NCBI RefSeq assembly: GCF_900100785.1
Contig: NZ_FNCP01000003.1
Location: forward strand, 222,908-286,907
Length of the DNA: 64,000 nucleotides
From: Desulfosporosinus hippei DSM 8344
GTDB lineage: Bacteria > Bacillota > Desulfitobacteriia > Desulfitobacteriales > Desulfitobacteriaceae
Reading direction: 5' to 3'
Part shown: positions 57,239 through 64,000 of the stretch, piece after piece
Position numbering within the stretch: position 1 is the stretch's first letter
Layout: every line of letters begins with the position of its first letter
The notes under the pieces: generated by a model
Database searches by the model: none
What the model was told of the DNA's origin: nothing
The model's input: the letters and a program-made list of their open reading frames with translations, nothing else
Made by a program: the position numbers and the translations under genes

Positions 57239-57331
57239 GAAAGATATTCCCCTTACGTAAAAAAATGTAATAGGCGGTGCCCATCCATTTACAATTATAA
57301 CTCTTATCATACAAAGGCACAAGTCTTTTTT

Positions 57332-58054
57332 CTAGCCCTTTTCAAGGCCTGCAGCCAAACACAAGCCATAGACAGCTTCCACTCCGCTTGTCCTTAAAAC
57401 CTCTGCAACGGCTTCAAATGTTGCTCCTGTAGTGGTTACATCATCGATTAACCAAACACTTCGGCCTTTCAGGTACCCGGGCTTACTCACCACAAAAGTA
57501 CCTTCTAAATTGCGCAGTCGTTCCTGACGAGAAAGCAAAACTTGAGAAGATCTTTGTTCAATTCGTTCAACACCCCTAAGAATCGGCAAACCTAATTCCC
57601 AATGCAAGGCAGAAGCTATTACCTCCGCCTGATTGTAACCTCGTTCAGCTAATCGTGCCTTATGCATTGGTACTGCAACTAAACCATCCACTGCTGGAAG
57701 TTGTCTAATGGCCCATTCTGAAAAAGGGCGGGAAATCTTGCTAATAAGTCGAGGATGTGTATTGTATTTAACTGTGTGAATAAAATCCTTCAACCCTCCC
57801 GAATAGTGCCCCCAAGCAGTAATTTGATCTAATTGTTTGGGTCCTCTGCCGGACACACAATCAGAGCAATAAGTCTTCTCAGTTAAAACCAGCTTTCCAC
57901 ACCCTCTACAACGTCCCAATTCAGGACGAAGGAGGTCTGCCCTGCAACTTGGGCAAATAGGGCCATGCTTATCTCCGCAGAAGACACAAATCTGTTCAGC
58001 TTCATACCATAGAGTTCGCGTGGCTTTAACCAGTTCTTCGAATATGCCCTTCAA
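57332..58054 (-). CDS. comF: ComF family protein (phosphoribosyltransferase-like)
   Basis: 240 aa. N-terminal zinc finger (CVFCGDKHGPICPSC and CRGCGK...CSDC), then a phosphoribosyltransferase domain with VWLIDDVTTTGAT. In competent bacteria ComFC works with ComFA in DNA uptake. Follows comFA by 63 nt on the same strand. No comE or pilin genes are in the window. Confidence 0.92.
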   Translation of the reverse strand: MKGIFEELVKATRTLWYEAEQICVFCGDKHGPICPSCRADLLRPELGRCRGCGKLVLTEKTYCSDCVSGRGPKQLDQITAWGHYSGGLKDFIHTVKYNTHPRLISKISRPFSEWAIRQLPAVDGLVAVPMHKARLAERGYNQAEVIASALHWELGLPILRGVERIEQRSSQVLLSRQERLRNLEGTFVVSKPGYLKGRSVWLIDDVTTTGATFEAVAEVLRTSGVEAVYGLCLAAGLEKG

Positions 58055-58117
58055 TCCTTCCGCCTTCTTTCTTCGGATTGATACGCAGGTCTAAAGTACA
58101 GTAAGCCAAAGGAATTA

Positions 58118-59824
58118 TCAAAGTTGGATCAACCCCAATTCTAAGGCTAATTTATTCTGTTCCTTAATCCAGCTCACCGCAGTCTTTATAGCCGGTGTCA
58201 TGTTCTTCGATACAAAAACCGCTTCTCCGCCTGAGTATTCTGCAGACCTTCCTACCCTTCCCGCCATCTGAACCAATGCGCGCTCATCAAAGACTGGATG
58301 GTCTGCCCCGAAAACTACCACTTGGATCCCGGGCAGGGTAATTCCTCTTTCTAAGATGGTTGTACTTACAAAAATATCATATTGGCCTTTCTTCAAATTT
58401 TTAAGTTTTGGACCACGCTCAGAATCCGAGCTGTAACTTCCTTCAACACTCCAATATGGAAACTGTTTTTTCAAACTCTTAATCCAGGGAGCTACCCAGG
58501 AAATTTTGGGCACAAAAATAAGCAATGGGCCGCTTCTCCTTAATAATTCGAGCCTTTCTATTAGAAAACTTGTACACACATTGCCTTCGAAAGAACCACT
58601 GTACTTAGCCCAAATCGGAACGGGCAGAGGCTTTCTATGATGCCTAGCCGGTAATCGAATAAGCAACATTTCACCTTTCCGAACAGATGTCAGGGCTTCA
58701 GTTGAAGGGGTTGCCGTCAGATATAGCAATTTACCACCTGGGCGCAGGGCATGGTTTAACCCCCAGTCTAATGCTCTATTTCCTCGATAGGGAAAGGCAT
58801 CCATTTCATCAAGAAAAATAATATCAAAGCATTGCCAAAATCGTAGTACCTGATGGGTTGTTGCTAATACCATATTTCCTAACTGGAATCTATTTGAAGT
58901 GTTACCCGTCAATACTTGAACTGGATAATCAGGAAAGTCCCTTTGGAATCTTGGCGCTATATCGTATATGACATCTTGTCGTGGTGCAGCAAACAGGATG
59001 GATTTCCCCTGTTCTAAGGCTCCAGCAGCTGATGGGAAACAAACCTCCGTTTTACCCGCTCCACAGGCCGCCCATAAAAGTGCTTTATCAGAGGTTCCTC
59101 CAATGAATTCTGCTACCTGTTCACTAGCTAAGTTTTGTGCCTCTGTCAGCCTCCAATGAGGCTGAAATAGCACTTTAGCCGAGCTATTCATAAACAAACG
59201 CTGATCTCTATAAAGCACATCTAGAGATGTACTCGGCCCAATACTCCCACAACTTCCACAGGTTGCAGCTAAGCCATAAAAGCTGGGCCACTCTTCTACA
59301 TCCTTTTCCCCACACCGCTGACATTGCCATCCCTTGGAATTTCTCTTCACTGAGGGAACCCATAGCGCTGTTCCCTGGAGCACATTATTATGCACAAGAT
59401 CTATGATCTCCCGATCTCTCAGCTTAAAGTCTTTGGCCAAACCTCGTAAATCTCTTACTGAAAGTTGCTTACCTCTGACCAGTTGATTGATTGCATACCA
59501 AGTTTCGTTACCGTTTCCAACCTCCCTTCCAAGCGTCATGGAGTCTTCAGCCGAGGAAGATCTTTCCGGCACTTTCCATTTCAAATCTAAACCAGAGCTG
59601 TACTCATTTAAGACTTTAGAGATACGTTTTTTTATGATCTCCAGATTCTCGCCACAAAAATCCCTTGCCTGTCCCCTAGTCAATTGTTCAGCAGCCCATT
59701 GAATTATTGCTAATGGCAAAGGGTCACTGAGATAGCAAACTACTCTCGAATCAAAGATAGCCCTTTCTTCAAAAGGCCTAAATCTCAGTATATACTTATC
59801 TTCTATGGTAAGAAAAAAGAGCAT
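58118..59824 (-). CDS. comFA: ComFA-like DNA helicase
   Basis: 568 aa. A four-cysteine zinc motif (CQRC ... CGSC near 185-215) precedes a DEAD-like helicase: Walker A AACGAGKTE, Walker B IIFLDEMDAFP, TATPS, and motif VI QMAGRVGRS. In B. subtilis ComFA drives inward DNA transport. The N-terminal 170 residues are lineage-specific and include a possible helix-turn-helix (SVRDLRGLAKDFKLRDREI). GAGGGG before ATG. Confidence 0.9.
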   Translation of the reverse strand: MLFFLTIEDKYILRFRPFEERAIFDSRVVCYLSDPLPLAIIQWAAEQLTRGQARDFCGENLEIIKKRISKVLNEYSSGLDLKWKVPERSSSAEDSMTLGREVGNGNETWYAINQLVRGKQLSVRDLRGLAKDFKLRDREIIDLVHNNVLQGTALWVPSVKRNSKGWQCQRCGEKDVEEWPSFYGLAATCGSCGSIGPSTSLDVLYRDQRLFMNSSAKVLFQPHWRLTEAQNLASEQVAEFIGGTSDKALLWAACGAGKTEVCFPSAAGALEQGKSILFAAPRQDVIYDIAPRFQRDFPDYPVQVLTGNTSNRFQLGNMVLATTHQVLRFWQCFDIIFLDEMDAFPYRGNRALDWGLNHALRPGGKLLYLTATPSTEALTSVRKGEMLLIRLPARHHRKPLPVPIWAKYSGSFEGNVCTSFLIERLELLRRSGPLLIFVPKISWVAPWIKSLKKQFPYWSVEGSYSSDSERGPKLKNLKKGQYDIFVSTTILERGITLPGIQVVVFGADHPVFDERALVQMAGRVGRSAEYSGGEAVFVSKNMTPAIKTAVSWIKEQNKLALELGLIQL

Positions 59825-59882
59825 ATAAACCCCTCACCCATGAATATTACTACGCATCATTTAGCCATTTATTTAAGCCTGT

Positions 59883-60245
59883 TTATTCTAATGGAAACCT
59901 ACCAATCACAATGTCAGAAAACCTATTCTGTAGGGATTTTATGTATTGTCGATCTTGCTCCAGAGACCAATCCGAGTAAATTTGCACCTCTAAAAATATC
60001 GGTATTTGAAAGCGCTTCTGGAGCATGGGCAACACTCCCTTAAGAAGCCAAAGACGATTCTCAATCTCTGTATTAAACAATTCCATTTCCATCATCAGGG
60101 ATACCGATTGATTTTTATTACCCATTCGTTCCAGCCATGTACTTATTGACATCTGTAATTTTTCCGGCATCACCCACTCATAACGGGCGCTGAACATCCA
60201 CAAAAAAACTGCCAGAAAAAGTATAACTCCTAACATTAATGTCAT
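59883..60245 (-). CDS. Small membrane-anchored protein, function unknown
   Basis: 120 aa, not recognised. One N-terminal helix (about 3-20) and a polar 100-residue remainder with no cysteines or obvious motif. AGGAGGAGAG precedes ATG. Lies between the Wzy-like gene and comFA, 16 nt after the former, so probably in the same transcript. Confidence 0.65.
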   Translation of the reverse strand: MTLMLGVILFLAVFLWMFSARYEWVMPEKLQMSISTWLERMGNKNQSVSLMMEMELFNTEIENRLWLLKGVLPMLQKRFQIPIFLEVQIYSDWSLEQDRQYIKSLQNRFSDIVIGRFPLE

Positions 60246-60261
60246 TTTACTCTCCTCCTGC

Positions 60262-62085
60262 TTACAACTTATGTTTTGGCAGGAGTTGTGTGAGTTGTCT
60301 TTGTCGGGCGTTATCTGCCAGCAGCTTTATATGTTCCGTTGGCAAAAAATCCTTGTGTCCTGGCCATAGCTTACGATCTAAACTATTAAGTCTGGCTGCT
60401 CTTCTCTCAATAGTAAGGGGTACGTTCTCCACCCAATGATAAAGGGTTATGGACATTTCTGGTTGGGTGTCTCGATTAAGTTCGGCTGCTGCCCAAACAG
60501 CAGACTGAGCCCATTCATAGGCCTTAATCTCAAATGGTTGCCAGTAAATCACGTTATTTATGGTATCTAACCCGAAATCCAGCTCCCCTTGTTTGAGCAA
60601 ATGCTCGGCCAACTCTTGGCGGATCTTAACTTGAGTTTGATCCCATTTTAAACTCGTGGTCCATAACTCAATACTTGTATTAGGATCCAACCTTTTACAC
60701 CGGACAGCTTGCAAGTTCCATATTTGGTTTCTCTCTACTAGTTTAGAATCTAAAAGGATGCCTCCCAAAACCAGACAAAAGCTTAGGCTTAAGCCAATTA
60801 TTCCTATCGTTTTTAGAAAAACAACGGACTTGTGCCGGGTTAGACGCTGAGCACTAACACGATTTTTTGAGTTATAGAGGGTTCCGACTAACAACCAAAA
60901 TAAAACGCCTAAAGCGCCAAAGGAAAAATCCGCATCTAATAAACTGTGCATAACTAAAAAAATCAAGACCGTAAAAATTTTAAATTTTACTTTTAACTTT
61001 TCTAGTTCTTTCTCTGAGAGGGTGTTGAAATTAGTTTTAGCCCAAGTCTTCCCTAGCGCAGCCAGGGAAAAAATCCCCCAAATTCCTATGCCAATAATCC
61101 CCCATACTCCTTGGTTCAACAGTACATGAATGAAACTGGAATGTGGATCTGCTGTCCAATAGGGAAAATGCTGAACTGTTGGAAAAGCCCACCATCCCCC
61201 GGCTTGGGGAAGACCCCCAGAATTCCAGGCTAATACAATTCCATCTTTGAAATAAACAATCCTTTCTTGCCAACTCGAAGAAGTAAAACCCCAGGCGATT
61301 AAGTTTTCCCAGGCTGATTTATAATAGAGAGGAACAAAGAAAAGTCCGGCAACCCCCAGCACCACAATCCATAATTCTTTAAAGTATCTGTGAACTATTC
61401 TTTGTTCCTTAAAGTTATGGATTAAACCATTTCTGCTTGAGGTCTTGAGCCTTATCAAGACCTGCTGTAATCCGAAAACTAATAAAAACAATCCTACCCC
61501 CGCTCGTGACCCCGTGCCCAATAAGGATATAAATAAAAATAAGACAACGGGTTTCTTTCGCTGAGATATTAAGAGAACCGCTCCCAAAAATGCTGCGGTA
61601 GCGTTAGGGTAACCAAAGACTGAGCTCAGGCGCCCCCCTACTTTACTTACCCAGGGCAGCCAACCAATGAAGGCAACACCAACCGCTAGCCATTCAATAT
61701 AGTTTAAAAGATGCTTTTTAGCGGTATCATCTAAAGCAATCTCCATTCCCAGCCGATAGCAGAGCCAGAGGACCACCCAATGCAACCCTTCAAATATGCC
61801 CTCTAAGAATTTAACAGGATGTAGAAGCCCTAATAATGAAAGGAAAACTAATCCTAAAAGCATAGCATCCGTCGGGCTTAGGCTCAGGTACTGCTCAGCT
61901 ATGTACTTACCCCTTCTATTTATTCTTTTAAATAGGTTATATAAAGAAAGGATGAATCCCAATACTATCCATTCTTGAGGGTAATAAAGGCCATGGGCAA
62001 TTAAACTTAGTCCTAAAAAAAGAGCCAGGAAGCGTACTGTGTTGCTCCTAGCTCTGATGTCTTGTTGTAAAGATGCACCAATCAC
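60262..62085 (-). CDS. O-antigen ligase/polymerase-like membrane protein
   Basis: 607 aa. About ten hydrophobic helices in the first 430 residues, with the Wzy_C-type region [15 protein letters not shown] and a periplasmic loop holding [17 protein letters not shown], typical of WaaL/Wzy enzymes. The last 160 residues are soluble and repeat-like. Likely polymerises or ligates a surface glycan (inference). GTG start overlaps the fabZ stop by four bases (GTGA). A GT4 glycosyltransferase diverges upstream. Confidence 0.82.
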   Translation of the reverse strand: MIGASLQQDIRARSNTVRFLALFLGLSLIAHGLYYPQEWIVLGFILSLYNLFKRINRRGKYIAEQYLSLSPTDAMLLGLVFLSLLGLLHPVKFLEGIFEGLHWVVLWLCYRLGMEIALDDTAKKHLLNYIEWLAVGVAFIGWLPWVSKVGGRLSSVFGYPNATAAFLGAVLLISQRKKPVVLFLFISLLGTGSRAGVGLFLLVFGLQQVLIRLKTSSRNGLIHNFKEQRIVHRYFKELWIVVLGVAGLFFVPLYYKSAWENLIAWGFTSSSWQERIVYFKDGIVLAWNSGGLPQAGGWWAFPTVQHFPYWTADPHSSFIHVLLNQGVWGIIGIGIWGIFSLAALGKTWAKTNFNTLSEKELEKLKVKFKIFTVLIFLVMHSLLDADFSFGALGVLFWLLVGTLYNSKNRVSAQRLTRHKSVVFLKTIGIIGLSLSFCLVLGGILLDSKLVERNQIWNLQAVRCKRLDPNTSIELWTTSLKWDQTQVKIRQELAEHLLKQGELDFGLDTINNVIYWQPFEIKAYEWAQSAVWAAAELNRDTQPEMSITLYHWVENVPLTIERRAARLNSLDRKLWPGHKDFLPTEHIKLLADNARQRQLTQLLPKHKL

Positions 62086-62522
62086 TGATTCGAAGGCTTC
62101 TTCTCGAGGAAGAATTTAAGAGTTCCTTCTGCCGCCAATTCTTCTCCTACATAGGCTACACCCCTAGCAACTCCATATGTCTTCCTCAACTTGATAAGCT
62201 CAACCACCAAACGCAGTTGATCTCCCGGTATGACTTGTCTCTTAAACTTAACATCATCTAACCCGGCGAACAAGCCTAAGTAACCGTCATATTCCGGCTT
62301 TTTGAGAATAGCTACAGTTCCGACTTGAGCGAGTGCTTCTATGATCAAAACTCCAGGCATAATAGGATGCCCAGGAAAGTGCCCCTGAAAGAAGGAGTCA
62401 TTTATGGTGACATTCTTAATTCCTACAGCCTTTTTTCCTTCTTCTAATTCAATGATCCGATCAACCAGAAGAAAGGGGTAACGATGTGGAATAATATTCT
62501 GGATTTCTTGGCTTTCTAACAC
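62082..62522 (-). CDS. fabZ: 3-hydroxyacyl-ACP dehydratase FabZ
   Basis: 146 aa from the GTG at 62522 with AGGAGG seven bases upstream; the longer frame is not supported. Hot-dog fold: [34 protein letters not shown] with catalytic His and Glu. Dehydrates 3-hydroxyacyl-ACP in fatty-acid synthesis. Isolated from other fab genes and coupled to the Wzy-like gene. Confidence 0.95.
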   Translation of the reverse strand: MLESQEIQNIIPHRYPFLLVDRIIELEEGKKAVGIKNVTINDSFFQGHFPGHPIMPGVLIIEALAQVGTVAILKKPEYDGYLGLFAGLDDVKFKRQVIPGDQLRLVVELIKLRKTYGVARGVAYVGEELAAEGTLKFFLEKKPSNQ

Positions 62523-62670
62523 TGAAATTCCTCCTAATTTTCGAACGTTGAACATCAAGGTTGACTTGCAGTTATCCTCCATGATGTCATATGATTAAGG
62601 TAATCTACTTGAATTTTACTACATGCAAACAGTATAACGAAGTTTAGGGCTGAAGGGAAGACACAAGGGT

Positions 62671-63804
62671 ATGAAAAAAAAGTCCAAGATTCTACATATT
62701 ATTGGTGGTGGAGAAATAGGCGGAGCGGAGAAGCATGTATTGTCCGTACTCAAAAACTTAGATCGAACTTGTTTTGATCCTCACCTTATCTGCCTTACTA
62801 ATGGCCCTTTTTCAGACATTGTCAAAGAAAATCATATCCCCGTATCTACTTTCCCAATGCGCTTTCCAATTGATCTTACCCCTTTGCCTTCCTTAATCGG
62901 TTGGTTAAAAAGGAATTCTATCGACCTAATTCATACCCATGGTTCTCGAGCTAATCTTCTGGGACGCCTTAGTGCTAAGTGGTTAAGCCTTCCCTGCCTG
63001 ACCACCATTCACAGCTCCCTAGCTCACGATTATCTCACTCCCTGGTCTGCACGAATAGCTCTTGGTCTTGATCGTTTAACTCTGCCTCTAACATCAGGAA
63101 TCATTACTGTTTCCGACTATCTAGGAAGAGAAGTTGAATTACGGGGCGGACGAAATCTAAAAACTATTTATAATGGTTATTCATCTATTTCCTTTAACAA
63201 TCCTGAATCAGATCGTCTTAACTTTCGTAATAAATGGGGTATTCCTAAGGAGGCTCTTGTTCTCGGAACAATCGGTCGTCTTCATCCGACAAAAGGACAA
63301 ATTTATCTAATTCAGGCAGCTACTCAATTACTCTTAAAATTTCCAAACCTGCACCTATTAATTATAGGAGACGGACCTTTAAGAGGAGATCTCGCTTCAG
63401 AGCTTCAACGACTTACTATTCCCCACACCTTTACCGGCTATCTGCCGACAGCATATCAAGCTCTTCCGGCCATGGATTTGTTTGTCCTCCCCTCTATCAG
63501 TGAGGGCATGGGTCTGGTTCTACTCGAAGCAATGCAAGCTGGGATCCCAATTGTAGCAAGTGCTGTCGGGGGAATCCCCGAAGTCATCCGCAACGGCAAA
63601 GAAGGACTGCTCTTTTCCGCTGGGAATGTAACAGATTTAACAAACAAATGCTTATCAATTTTCGAAAACCAAGCTTTAGCCCAATCCCTAGTTCAAGCAG
63701 GTCAGAACCGCTGGCCCATGTTTTCCATAGATAGTATGATCAAAGAAACTGAACAAGTATACACTCATGTCTTAAACCAAGCAAACATGCCCCTAAAACC
63801 GTAA
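62671..63804 (+). CDS. Glycosyltransferase family 4
   Basis: 377 aa. GT-B fold: N-terminal HIIGGGEIGGAEKHVLSVL and HTHGSRANLLGRL; C-terminal LGTIGRLHPTKGQ, IIGDGPLR, and the EX7E motif in ISEGMGLVLLEAMQAG. Transfers a sugar from a nucleotide donor to a lipid or glycan acceptor, likely at the inner membrane face. Plus strand, divergent from fabZ; followed by two hairpins. Confidence 0.92.
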   Translation: MKKKSKILHIIGGGEIGGAEKHVLSVLKNLDRTCFDPHLICLTNGPFSDIVKENHIPVSTFPMRFPIDLTPLPSLIGWLKRNSIDLIHTHGSRANLLGRLSAKWLSLPCLTTIHSSLAHDYLTPWSARIALGLDRLTLPLTSGIITVSDYLGREVELRGGRNLKTIYNGYSSISFNNPESDRLNFRNKWGIPKEALVLGTIGRLHPTKGQIYLIQAATQLLLKFPNLHLLIIGDGPLRGDLASELQRLTIPHTFTGYLPTAYQALPAMDLFVLPSISEGMGLVLLEAMQAGIPIVASAVGGIPEVIRNGKEGLLFSAGNVTDLTNKCLSIFENQALAQSLVQAGQNRWPMFSIDSMIKETEQVYTHVLNQANMPLKP

Positions 63805-63878
63805 CTTTTCAGGTATACCTTAGTCGAAAGAACAGTATTGTCAATGATGCAAAACACAATCAGTTCTATCAATGCTTA

Positions 63879-63906
63879 AAAGGTTGAGCTTATGAGCTCA
63901 ACCTTT
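63879..63906 (+). terminator. Stem-loop after the glycosyltransferase gene
   Basis: Perfect 12-bp AAAGGTTGAGCT/AGCTCAACCTTT stem with four-base loop, weak T-run; first of a pair. Confidence 0.65.
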
Positions 63907-63919
63907 CAGACCGTAGACA

Positions 63920-63960
63920 AAAAGGTGCCTTATGCCAAGTGCAAGGCACCTTTTTTGATT
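63920..63960 (+). terminator. Rho-independent terminator at the right edge
   Basis: AAAAGGTGCCTT/AAGGCACCTTTT stem, 11-base loop, then a T-rich run to 63960. Works on the plus strand; also symmetrical for a converging minus-strand gene beyond the window. Confidence 0.85.
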
Positions 63961-64000
63961 TTAGTAAAAAACAGGAAATCAAAAAAGAATCTATAACGAT

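Noticed and set aside
62082..62522. fabZ as evidence of lipopolysaccharide synthesis
   Set aside because: No lpx genes nearby and the other genes are typical of Firmicutes; FabZ serves general fatty-acid synthesis.

Overview
The window is a low-to-mid GC, almost entirely single-strand (minus) stretch of chromosome from a Gram-positive, anaerobic member of the Firmicutes. The gene set points to Clostridia, probably the Desulfitobacteriaceae (Desulfosporosinus/Desulfitobacterium type): anaerobic GlpABC glycerol-3-phosphate dehydrogenase, a split transketolase, long-form HPF, DUF4080-type B12/radical-SAM enzyme, and the order rapZ-yvcK-whiA-rpoN near pgk-tpiA-gpmI-eno-secG and smpB-ssrA. The species assignment is inference; no rRNA is present.

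Layout, read in the direction of transcription (right to left for nearly everything). 62.5-57.3 kb: fabZ, a Wzy/WaaL-type membrane protein, a small membrane protein, comFA and comF; a GT4 glycosyltransferase diverges at the right end. 57.2-53.7 kb: a zinc-ribbon protein, then a GlnH-GlnP-GlnQ-type amino-acid ABC importer, with a DnaA-box cluster upstream of glnH. 53.7-53.2 kb: a GC-rich, strongly folded non-coding element. 53.2-43.5 kb: cspA, hpf, secA, prfB (programmed +1 frameshift), split transketolase, ftsE-ftsX and an EnvC-like M23 protein. 43.3-31 kb: ctpA, a P-loop protein, an HDOD protein (plus strand), a binding-protein-like lipoprotein, uvrB, uvrA, an FMN-dependent dehydrogenase and a polysaccharide deacetylase. 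30.8-22.9 kb: radical-SAM enzyme, solute-binding lipoprotein, rapZ-yvcK-whiA-rpoN.

22.4-8.9 kb is a metabolic block for glycerol phosphates and phosphate: Na/Pi cotransporter, glycerophosphodiester phosphodiesterase, a four-gene ABC importer, glpA-glpB-glpC, phoU and glpK. A coherent reading is import of a glycerophosphodiester or related compound, hydrolysis to glycerol-3-phosphate, oxidation to DHAP by GlpABC with electrons to the quinone pool, and entry at TpiA. 8.3-0.06 kb: pgk-tpiA-gpmI-eno, secG, a carboxylesterase, an HD protein, smpB and ssrA (tmRNA).

The most interesting structure is a family of three related palindromic repeats (8400-8670, 22624-22833, 25405-25542). They share both ends and differ by nested internal segments. 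Two copies lie in inverted orientation exactly at the two borders of the glycerol-phosphate block. That block sits between rpoN and pgk, where related Firmicutes commonly carry cggR-gapA; no gapA is present in the window. The third copy splits yvcK from whiA. A second notable item is the folded element at 53460-53693, with nested long stems and a location between comF and hpf, which recalls the raiA-type non-coding RNA.
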